Assembly (NCBI GenBank): GCA_031274045.1
Contig: JAISQS010000310.1
Coordinates: 1 to 7,651, forward strand
Direction: 5' to 3'
DNA: 7,651 bases
DNA from: Planctomycetaceae bacterium
Lineage (GTDB): Bacteria > Planctomycetota > Planctomycetia > Pirellulales > Thermoguttaceae
The notes beneath the pieces were generated by a model that worked only from the letters and a program-made list of their open reading frames with translations, did no database searches and was not told the DNA's origin. The position numbers were made by a program, and so were the translations under genes. How positions within the stretch are numbered: position 1 is the first letter of the stretch; each line of letters begins with the position of its first letter. Shown here piece by piece: positions 1 through 6,035 of the stretch.

Positions 1-9
1 TGAGTTAAT

Positions 10-33
10 GCGGATATTTCACTGATGTATTAC
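10..33. repeat. 24-bp intergenic repeat, copy 1
   Basis: First of three related 24-bp units downstream of mfd. The shared core reads GGATATTTCACTGAT followed by a TATTAC end; this copy has GTATTAC instead of ATATTAC. Each unit looks like an imperfect duplication of an 11-12 bp half (GATATTTCACT then GATATATTAC). The copies are direct, not inverted, and irregularly spaced, so this is not a CRISPR array. The function is unknown. Such short AT-rich direct repeats are common intergenic dispersed elements, and the array may continue left of the window. Confidence 0.7.
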
Positions 34-49
34 GTTTTTTCTACAGAGT

Positions 50-73
50 TGATGTATTTCACTGATATATTAC
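50..73. repeat. 24-bp intergenic repeat, copy 2
   Basis: Second copy of the unit, in the same orientation. Its first half is divergent (GATGTATTTCAC), while the second half, CTGATATATTAC, matches copy 3 exactly. It lies directly beside the A-tract that forms the U-run of the putative mfd terminator. Confidence 0.65.
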
Positions 74-81
74 ATAAAAAC

Positions 82-108
82 AAAAAAAATTGCCAGTTAA
101 TTTCTGGC
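82..108 (-). terminator. Probable intrinsic terminator of mfd
   Basis: Read on the minus strand, a short GC-rich hairpin (GCCAG, 7-nt loop AAATTAA, CTGGC) is followed two bases later by eight consecutive T, then G and five more T. The stem occupies 104-108 and 92-96, and the T-run is the complement of 82-89. It begins about 58 bases after the mfd stop codon, the expected place for a Rho-independent terminator. The stem is only 5 bp, so efficiency is uncertain. On the plus strand the T-run is absent, so it would act only on minus-strand transcripts. Confidence 0.6.
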
Positions 109-120
109 GAAAGCCTTAGA

Positions 121-144
121 GCGGATATTTCGCTGATATATTAC
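121..144. repeat. 24-bp intergenic repeat, copy 3
   Basis: Third copy in the same orientation. It starts with GCGGATATTTC like copy 1 and ends with CTGATATATTAC like copy 2, with one A-to-G change in the middle (TTTCGCTG). It ends 22 bases from the mfd stop codon, so mfd transcripts read through it before reaching the hairpin at 92-108. Confidence 0.7.
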
Positions 145-166
145 TATTATTTCCGGTGTGATTGGA

Positions 167-3100
167 TTATGTTAGTGAGTTTAGGATGAAGTCTAATATT
201 TTGTCAGGGTCGCTTGTTGGAGTCATGTTGGAGGGCAATAGAATGTAGCCGTTGCGTTCTTCCGGTGTGAAACGTATGACCGTCTGTTTTTTTGCCAAAT
301 TCGTTTTTAATTCGTCGATTGCTTTTTGTGATACATAATTTATTACAACATATCCGCTGTCGTTTATTAGTCCTTTGTTTAGCCGTATTGATTTTATTGT
401 GTGACCGTGTGCTAATATTTTTAACCGCACATGCGACAACAACCGCTCAACCTCAATAGGCGGTTCACCAAACCGATCAATCATCTCCATCCGCATATCA
501 TAACAATCCTCCAAAGTCGTAATCCTCGATATGCGTCTGTAAAGATCAATTTTGATCCTATGATCCGAAACATACGAAATCGGAATCACCGCAAGTCCGG
601 GCAAATCTAACTCAACCTCAATATTCGTTTGCAAAGGCAATTGCTTAATCGTTCTCACCGCAACTTCAAGCATTTGACAATACATTTCATAACCGACAGC
701 CGCAATATGTCCGCTCTGCTGCATCCCCAAAATATTCCCCGCACCGCGAATTTCCAAATCACGCATCGCAATATGAAATCCGCTTCCAAGCCGCGCATAT
801 TCTTTTATTGCGTTTAGCCGTCTGCTCGCGTTTGCTGTTATCGCTTGCGATCTCGGAATGACCAGATAACAATACGCCTGATACTTAAAACGCCCCACCC
901 GCCCGCGAAGTTGATGCAAATCCGCAAGACCATAATGACTCGCCTCATCAATAAAAATCGTGTTCGCATTGGGAATATCCAGACCGCTTTCAATTATCGT
1001 CGTACTAATCAACATGTCAAAATCATGATTCAGAAACCGTCGCATCACGTCTTCCAAATCATCCGTATCCATACTTGCATGACCTATTCCAATCCGAACT
1101 TCCGGCACTATTTTTTTCAGCCTTTTAGCAAGTTCATCCAAGTCCGCAATACGATTGTGGACAAAAAATATTTGCCCGCCGCGATTGAGTTCACGCAAGA
1201 TTGCCGAACGGATTATGTCTTGATCAAATCGAATCACATGCGTCTCAACAGGCAAACGATCCTCCGGCGGCGTTTCAAGATTCGATATCTCCCGAATACC
1301 AAGCAACGAAAAATGCAAAGTACGCGGAATCGGAGTCGCAGTCATAGTTAAGACATCCACCGATTCGCGAAATTGTTTCAGCCGCTCTTTGTGCCGCACA
1401 CCAAAACGCTGCTCCTCATCAATCACAACCAACCCAAGATTATGAAACGATATTTCCTTTGACAAAATCCGATGCGTCCCAATAACAATATCAATATTGC
1501 CGGTCGCAATTTTATCAATAATCTGCTTCTGCTCTGCGGCAGATTGGAAACGTGATAGAGCTGCAATCGTGACAGGAAATTCGTTCATTCTTCCCGCGAA
1601 AGTTTGCGCGTGCTGTTCGGCGAGAATGGTTGTCGGTACAAGTACAGCTACTTGATATCCCGCGTCAACTGCTTTGAACGCAGCTCTGATAGCAACTTCA
1701 GTTTTACCAAATCCGACATCACCACAAAGTAATCTGTCCATCGGTCGTGAGAGTTGCATGTCGTTTTTTACGTCGATAATTGCGGTGAGTTGGTCGGGAG
1801 TTTCCTTGAAAGGGAAGGACGATTCCATTAGTAGCTGCCATTCCGAATCAGCCGGAAACGCGATTCCGGCAGCAGCCGAACGCTTCGCTTGCAAGTCGAT
1901 CATGTCAACCGCAAAATCAAAAACCGCCTCCCGCGCGGCATTCTTATGACGACCCCAAAGTGTACCGCCCAACTTCGCAAGACGCGGAACAGAACGCGTA
2001 CCGCCAATATATTTTTGAACCATCCCGATCTTCGATATCGGAACATAAAGTGCCGCCGAATCAGCAAATTCAAGATGCAAATGCTCTTCCTCATTTTGCA
2101 ACCGCGTCAAAACCTCTATCCCGCGATAACGCGCGATACCATGAGAAACATGCACTACATAATCACCCGGCTTAAGATCAAGAAACGAATCAAGCACACG
2201 CGAAAGATTATGTTGCTTCGGTCGACGAATATCACGCCGCAAAAATAATTCTCCCGACGAAAGAATAAAAAACGACTCGCTCACACCAACCCGCAAATCA
2301 TCAACCACAGATTGCAATTGATCTTTTTCAGAAGATATTATTTGAGTTGTTTCATCATCAAGCTTGGTTTTTTTTGATTTGAGTTTTTTAACTTTACTTG
2401 CAAGAGGCGAAACTTTTTTGCCCGAATTATCCTCGTCATCATTTGAGATACGTTGAACAACATCAGCCAAATTTACATTCAACAGAATCTCAAATCCCGC
2501 ACTGATTTGTCCGGTAACATAATGCAATCTGTTCGATTTTGCAGGTTGAATATCGGCGAAGAGTTCGTTGAGTCTTTCGGTTTCGGCAGTGGTTGGACAA
2601 AAGATATAAATTTGCGCAACGTTTAATTCGTCGAGATTTTTTCGCACCGTTTCAAGACTGCCGCTAAGCCGATCAACCGACTTAACCGGTAAATGCAAAT
2701 GCTCCGATTCGAGACCTTCGGCAAAATCTGAAATTGTAACAGTCGGATGTTTCGCTATCTGTTTCAATAAATTATCAATGTCGGTCAAAACACTATTATT
2801 CTCGGCACGTGTGTAATAAGTTTCCGCTTGCGTTTTTAGTTCGCGCAAGTTACAAAGTGCAATCGGAACATCATTCGGCAGATAATTTATCAGGTTTGCG
2901 CCAATTGAATCTGCCGGTGCAAGCCACGTGAAATCAATAGATTTTATGTTGTTCGAGGAGCGTTGCGTTGCAATGTCAAAAGTCCGTATCGATTCAATCT
3001 CATCACCAAAAAATTCAACTCGCACCGGCTTGTCCCAATCAGGCGCAAAAATATCAACAATATAACCACGAACCGCAAACTCACCCGGCAACTCCACCGC

Positions 3101-3667
3101 CGAAGTCGAATGATAACCACCGCCAACAAGTTTCAAACGCAAAGAATTTATCTCAATTTGATCTCCAACATTGAGCGAAATCGTATGCGAATTGAGAATA
3201 TTAACAGCAGGTACAGGTTGCATAATCGACGCAATTGTCGTAACAACAACGTACCGATCAATCGCAACCGACAACCTTTTAAGCACACGAATTCTTTGTC
3301 CAAAAATATCATCCGAAAGCGAATAAAAAGAAAGTTGCCCGCCGGATTCATCGTTATCATTACTCTTTTTTTTGTCAATATCACTCGCCGGTAATTCGCG
3401 AAGTTGCGGAAATGTCAAAATGTTGACGTTATTTGAGCTAAACAATTCGAGATCATAAGTGATACGATCAAGTTCCTCCTGATTTTGCACAACAACAAGC
3501 AACGGCAATTTGCACGAAAGAGAAAGAGAAGCAATCGCAAGCGCACACGACGAACCAATAACTCCATCAATAGAGATAGATTTTCCGGCGTTAAGTTTTT
3601 GGGCGATTTTAGTGAACTTACCGTCTGCGGCAAGCAATTCAGAAAAACAAGGGTGTAATTGTGACAT
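167..3667 (-). CDS. mfd: Transcription-repair coupling factor Mfd
   Basis: Cytoplasmic ATP-dependent DNA translocase that pushes stalled RNA polymerase off lesions and recruits UvrA to start nucleotide excision repair. At 1166 aa it is normal for the family (about 1150-1180). Domain order seen: UvrB-like UvrA-binding module (about 1-350, with PGEFAVRGYIVDIF at 194-207); polymerase-interaction domain (about 495-560, GDYVVHVSHGIARYRG at 501-516); RecG-like translocase with Walker A GDVGFGKTE (649-657), DEEQ box (750-753), TATPIPRTL (776-784) and motif VI GRVGR (922-926); C-terminal regulatory TRCF domain (about 1010-1150). A lysine/aspartate-rich insertion lies at about 395-462. The ATG start has no clear Shine-Dalgarno, but the next in-frame start would cut conserved sequence. 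The gene is set apart from pyrG by 243 bases, so is probably transcribed alone. Codon third-base preference changes in blocks along the gene. Identity is secure. Confidence 0.98.
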   Translation of the reverse strand: MSQLHPCFSELLAADGKFTKIAQKLNAGKSISIDGVIGSSCALAIASLSLSCKLPLLVVVQNQEELDRITYDLELFSSNNVNILTFPQLRELPASDIDKKKSNDNDESGGQLSFYSLSDDIFGQRIRVLKRLSVAIDRYVVVTTIASIMQPVPAVNILNSHTISLNVGDQIEINSLRLKLVGGGYHSTSAVELPGEFAVRGYIVDIFAPDWDKPVRVEFFGDEIESIRTFDIATQRSSNNIKSIDFTWLAPADSIGANLINYLPNDVPIALCNLRELKTQAETYYTRAENNSVLTDIDNLLKQIAKHPTVTISDFAEGLESEHLHLPVKSVDRLSGSLETVRKNLDELNVAQIYIFCPTTAETERLNELFADIQPAKSNRLHYVTGQISAGFEILLNVNLADVVQRISNDDEDNSGKKVSPLASKVKKLKSKKTKLDDETTQIISSEKDQLQSVVDDLRVGVSESFFILSSGELFLRRDIRRPKQHNLSRVLDSFLDLKPGDYVVHVSHGIARYRGIEVLTRLQNEEEHLHLEFADSAALYVPISKIGMVQKYIGGTRSVPRLAKLGGTLWGRHKNAAREAVFDFAVDMIDLQAKRSAAAGIAFPADSEWQLLMESSFPFKETPDQLTAIIDVKNDMQLSRPMDRLLCGDVGFGKTEVAIRAAFKAVDAGYQVAVLVPTTILAEQHAQTFAGRMNEFPVTIAALSRFQSAAEQKQIIDKIATGNIDIVIGTHRILSKEISFHNLGLVVIDEEQRFGVRHKERLKQFRESVDVLTMTATPIPRTLHFSLLGIREISNLETPPEDRLPVETHVIRFDQDIIRSAILRELNRGGQIFFVHNRIADLDELAKRLKKIVPEVRIGIGHASMDTDDLEDVMRRFLNHDFDMLISTTIIESGLDIPNANTIFIDEASHYGLADLHQLRGRVGRFKYQAYCYLVIPRSQAITANASRRLNAIKEYARLGSGFHIAMRDLEIRGAGNILGMQQSGHIAAVGYEMYCQMLEVAVRTIKQLPLQTNIEVELDLPGLAVIPISYVSDHRIKIDLYRRISRITTLEDCYDMRMEMIDRFGEPPIEVERLLSHVRLKILAHGHTIKSIRLNKGLINDSGYVVINYVSQKAIDELKTNLAKKQTVIRFTPEERNGYILLPSNMTPTSDPDKILDFILNSLT

Positions 3668-3691
3668 TGTTGAAATGAAATGGATAAAACG

Positions 3692-3719
3692 AATATGCGT
3701 ATACCGCTACCGGCATATT
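3692..3719. repeat. Inverted repeat in the mfd leader
   Basis: Perfect 7-bp arms AATATGC (3692-3698) and GCATATT (3713-3719) flank a 14-base GC-richer spacer. It sits 24 bases upstream of the mfd start codon. Arms and spacing would suit a dimeric regulator's operator or a weak leader hairpin, but the length is short enough to be chance in AT-rich DNA. Confidence 0.35.
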
Positions 3720-3731
3720 TACAAAAAAATT

Positions 3732-3763
3732 TTTCACACAATCAAAATTTCACACAATCAAAA
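3732..3763. repeat. Perfect 16-bp tandem duplication upstream of mfd
   Basis: The 16-mer TTTCACACAATCAAAA occurs twice back to back with no mismatch (3732-3747 and 3748-3763). On the minus strand each copy supplies TTGATT, a possible -35-like hexamer for mfd; the proximal one (3740-3745) is 18 bases from a weak TAAATA (3716-3721). Exact identity suggests recent slippage or a paired protein-binding site. The promoter reading is weak; the repeat itself is certain. Confidence 0.8.
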
Positions 3764-3836
3764 GAAGATCACTCAATACGAAATGGCTCTTTTATAGTTT
3801 CTTACTGATATGTCAACACGACAAAACAAACAGGTA

Positions 3837-3862
3837 TTACGATAATTTATTGTTTATTGTAA
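3837..3862. repeat. AT-rich inverted repeat between pyrG and mfd
   Basis: Arms TTACGATAA (3837-3845) and TTATTGTAA (3854-3862) pair over 9 positions, with one G-T mismatch, around an 8-base loop. It lies about 50 bases downstream of the pyrG stop. On the minus strand a run of seven T precedes rather than follows it, so it does not look like a standard intrinsic terminator. It could be a regulator site upstream of mfd. No better pyrG terminator was found. Confidence 0.35.
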
Positions 3863-3910
3863 CAAAAAAACTGATCAACATTACTGATTATTTTTGTATT
3901 ATCTTTTTTT

Positions 3911-5518
3911 CTATTTTTCTGTTGTGTGTTTTATTGCTGCTTTTATGAAGTTTGCGAATAGTGGGTGTGGTTTTGTTGGTTTTGATTTAAATTCGGGGTG
4001 GTATTGTACGCCGACGAACCATGGGTGCGATGCGATTTCCACCACCTCAACAAGCCCGCCGTCTGGACTTGTCCCCGCAATCATTAGTCCGGCAGATTCC
4101 AATTTTTCCTTGTAGCTGTTATTGAATTCGTAGCGATGTCTGTGACGTTCGTTGATTTCTGTTTGTTGGTAGCATTTGAATGAGTTGCTGAGTTTGTTTA
4201 GAGTTGTTGGTTGTGTGCCTAATCTCATTGTTCCTCCTTTGTCAGTGATGTTTTGTTGTTCGTCTAGTAGTGTTATTACGGGGTGTTCTGTTTGTTGGTC
4301 AAATTCGGTTGAGTTTGCGTTTTTTAATCCGCAGACGTTTCTTGCGAATTCTATTACGGCGCATTGCATTCCGAGACATATTCCAAAGAATGGTATTTTT
4401 TGTTCTCTTGCCAATTTTATTGCGTTGATTTTTCCTTCTACGCCGCGATCACCGAATCCTCCCGGCACGAGTATTCCATCGACATCCTCCAACTGTTCCA
4501 CGCCGAATAGATCACTCGGCAAGCCCCGCACACGTACTTTGACTTTGTGTGTTATACCGGCGTGGTCGATTGATTCGTAGATTGATTTGTAGGCATCTTT
4601 ATGTTTTGCGTATTTGCCGACTACAGCTATTGTGATTTCTTTTTCGGGGGAGCGGAGTCTTGCGAGGATGTCGTACCATTTGGACAAGTCGGGTTCGGTA
4701 CGGTGTTCGGTATCTTTTTTGAAGTATTTCAAAGTTCGGCTGTCAAGACCGTTGTTGTACAATGTTATTGGTACTTCGTAGATTGAAAATTCAGCGTCTT
4801 TTTCTTCGATTACGTCTTGTGGTTGTAGGTTGCAGAAGAGACCGATTTTATTTCTTTCGATGTTGCTGATTGGCATTTCTGTTCGGCAGACGAGTATGTC
4901 TGGTTGGATGCCGATTTGTCGTAGTCGGCTGACGGAGTGTTGAGTTGGTTTTGTTTTGAGTTGGTTTGATGATTTTAGATATGGGATTAGTGTAAGATGA
5001 ATGAACAGGCAATTTGCGCGTCCGACATCTAGGGCAAATTGCCGGATCGCTTCAAGGAACGGCAAGCTCTCAATATCACCGACCGTACCGCCAATCTCCG
5101 TCAACACGAAATCCACATCATCGCCGCGAAGTGAGCGGATAGCGCGTTTGATTTCGTTGGTAATGTGTGGGATTACTTGGACTGTTTTTCCGAGAAAGAG
5201 ACCGCGTCGTTCTTTGCGCAGGACGTTGCGGTAGATTTTTCCGCTTGTCCAACTGCTGCGGCGTGTGAGCGGTGAGCTGGTGAAGCGTTCGTAGTGACCG
5301 AGATCGAGATCCGTTTCAGAACCGTCGTCGAGAACATAGACCTCGCCGTGTTGGTAGGGACTCATGGTGCCGGGATCAATGTTAAGATAAGGATCCAACT
5401 TCTGCATTCGAACTGAGTAGTTGCGGCTCTCAAGCAACATGCCAAGTGACGCACTCGTCAATCCTTTGCCGAGAGAGCTGACAACTCCGCCGGTGATAAA
5501 GATATGTTTTGTCCTCAA
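3911..5518 (-). CDS. pyrG: CTP synthase (glutamine-hydrolysing)
   Basis: Converts UTP to CTP with ATP and glutamine-derived ammonia, the last step of de novo CTP synthesis, as a cytosolic tetramer. The 535-aa protein fits the family (E. coli 545). The N-terminal synthase domain (about 1-270) has the P-loop GGVVSSLGKG (10-19), the metal-binding region DDGSETDLDLGHYERF (64-79, with D72) and EIGGTVGDIES (141-151, with E141). The class I glutamine amidotransferase domain (about 295-530) has GGFGDRG (353-359), nucleophile C381 in GICLGMQ, and H507/E509 in QYHPEF. All catalytic residues are present. The start is taken as TTG at 5518 because it gives the conserved N-terminus (M)RTKHIFITGG and has AAGGAG six bases upstream; an in-frame ATG at 5626 would add 36 unconserved residues. 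A 184-base gap separates it from the ATPase gene upstream. Confidence 0.97.
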   Translation of the reverse strand: MRTKHIFITGGVVSSLGKGLTSASLGMLLESRNYSVRMQKLDPYLNIDPGTMSPYQHGEVYVLDDGSETDLDLGHYERFTSSPLTRRSSWTSGKIYRNVLRKERRGLFLGKTVQVIPHITNEIKRAIRSLRGDDVDFVLTEIGGTVGDIESLPFLEAIRQFALDVGRANCLFIHLTLIPYLKSSNQLKTKPTQHSVSRLRQIGIQPDILVCRTEMPISNIERNKIGLFCNLQPQDVIEEKDAEFSIYEVPITLYNNGLDSRTLKYFKKDTEHRTEPDLSKWYDILARLRSPEKEITIAVVGKYAKHKDAYKSIYESIDHAGITHKVKVRVRGLPSDLFGVEQLEDVDGILVPGGFGDRGVEGKINAIKLAREQKIPFFGICLGMQCAVIEFARNVCGLKNANSTEFDQQTEHPVITLLDEQQNITDKGGTMRLGTQPTTLNKLSNSFKCYQQTEINERHRHRYEFNNSYKEKLESAGLMIAGTSPDGGLVEVVEIASHPWFVGVQYHPEFKSKPTKPHPLFANFIKAAIKHTTEK

Positions 5519-5524
5519 TTTGTA

Positions 5525-5530
5525 CTCCTT
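5525..5530 (-). promoter_or_regulatory. Ribosome binding site fixing the pyrG TTG start
   Basis: On the minus strand AAGGAG ends six bases before the TTG at 5518-5516. It is the only strong Shine-Dalgarno in the window; mfd and the ATPase gene show none in the 20 bases before their ATG. It outweighs the upstream in-frame ATG at 5626, which has no such site. Confidence 0.8.
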
Positions 5531-5563
5531 TTTGGTTTGGTTAGTTTTGGTTTTTTGGTTCTT
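5531..5563 (-). other. C/A-only-like low-complexity pyrG leader
   Basis: Read on the minus strand, the leader just before the ribosome binding site is made almost entirely of A and C in repeated AACC/ACCAAAA units. It should be unstructured RNA, which would leave the ribosome site open. I see no G-run transcription start with a following terminator of the kind used for pyrG control in Bacillus, so that mechanism is not supported here. No function is assigned. Confidence 0.5.
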
Positions 5564-5599
5564 GATTATGTTCAGGCATCTTGATCTCGCGTTGATAAC

Positions 5600-5626
5600 A
5601 TTATCTAAAAGGTCAATGCAAGCCAA
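5600..5626 (-). promoter_or_regulatory. Tentative pyrG promoter
   Basis: On the minus strand TTGGCT (5626-5621) and GATAAT (5605-5600) are separated by 15 bases, and GATAAT matches five of six sigma-70 -10 positions. The spacer is shorter than ideal. If used, transcription would start about 75 bases upstream of the TTG start and include the C/A-rich leader. It rests on consensus matching by eye only. Confidence 0.25.
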
Positions 5627-5638
5627 TGTCGCCCGCCA

Positions 5639-5700
5639 AATGACATCTCATATCAACACAAGCGAACTTGCTTCGCTTGCGTTTGAAATAAACTGTCATT
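5639..5700. repeat. 62-bp nested palindrome, MITE-like
   Basis: The outer arms AATGACA (5639-5645) and TGTCATT (5694-5700) are perfect. The inner stem CAAGCGAA (5659-5666) and TTCGCTTG (5672-5679) is perfect around the 5-base loop CTTGC. The arms between them also align loosely: the left TATCAACACAAGCGAA matches the reverse complement of the right arm apart from small gaps. The whole unit therefore folds as one long imperfect hairpin. It ends two bases before the stop codon of the ATPase gene. No T-run follows on either strand, so it is not a classic terminator, though it may protect or stop the transcript. It resembles a small non-autonomous inverted-repeat element. Confidence 0.65.
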
Positions 5701-6035
5701 GATTAACATCCGATTATTGTAATTGTTTTATTGTCGAATGACTCATTACGGACAAATAATTTTGTTTCCCAAGAAATATTCTGTCGCCGGTCGAAAACAA
5801 CAAGCCAACCATTTTGACAACCCAACGATTCCATATATCCGGCAGTCTGCTCAAGACCTTTTTGGTACGCATTTTTATTGTGACGGATTTTCAACTCAAT
5901 AGGATATTTGTTTTCGCCGTACACAACAAGAAGGTCTAATCTTCCTGTTTCGGCAGCCATTTCGCGAATGATCTTACCGCCGCCGTTGATTATTCGTTGC
6001 AAAAAAGCCATCAACACCAAATGCGGTGCCGTTTC
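5693..6035. repeat. Long direct repeat, unit A (pairs with 7309-7651)
   Basis: This stretch matches 7309-7651 at a constant offset of 1616 bases, from CTGT(C/A)ATTGATTA just outside the stop codons through the last 110 codons. By eye about 15 of 333 coding bases differ (about 95% identity) and only four residues change. The offset equals one gene plus its 95-base spacer, as expected from a whole-gene tandem duplication. The match probably continues beyond the window. Confidence 0.9.

Noticed and set aside
10..144. CRISPR array
   Set aside because: Only three imperfect copies, spacers of unequal length (16 and 47 bases), the longer one containing a transcription terminator, and no cas genes in the window.
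845..1351. 168-codon open frame on the plus strand, antisense to mfd
   Set aside because: It lies wholly inside the conserved Mfd translocase coding region, is rich in R/N/T/I without recognisable motifs, and is open because the G/T-ending codon block on the mfd strand removes stops in this frame.
2963..3394. 143-codon plus-strand open frame antisense to the mfd 5' part
   Set aside because: Very Arg/Asn-rich low-complexity translation, no ribosome site, and located in another G/T-ending block of mfd; best explained as a shadow frame.
3797..3813. Possible fourth copy of the 24-bp repeat (TTTCTTACTGATATGTCAAC-like)
   Set aside because: Only the ACTGATAT core agrees; the outer parts and spacing differ, which is within chance in AT-rich DNA.
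3872..3890. pyrG terminator built on the ATCAG repeats before seven T on the minus strand
   Set aside because: The two ATCAG copies are direct, not inverted, so they cannot form a stem despite the following T-run.
4176..4580. 134-codon plus-strand frame antisense to pyrG
   Set aside because: Cysteine/serine/proline-rich translation typical of an antisense frame, fully overlapping the conserved amidotransferase domain of PyrG.
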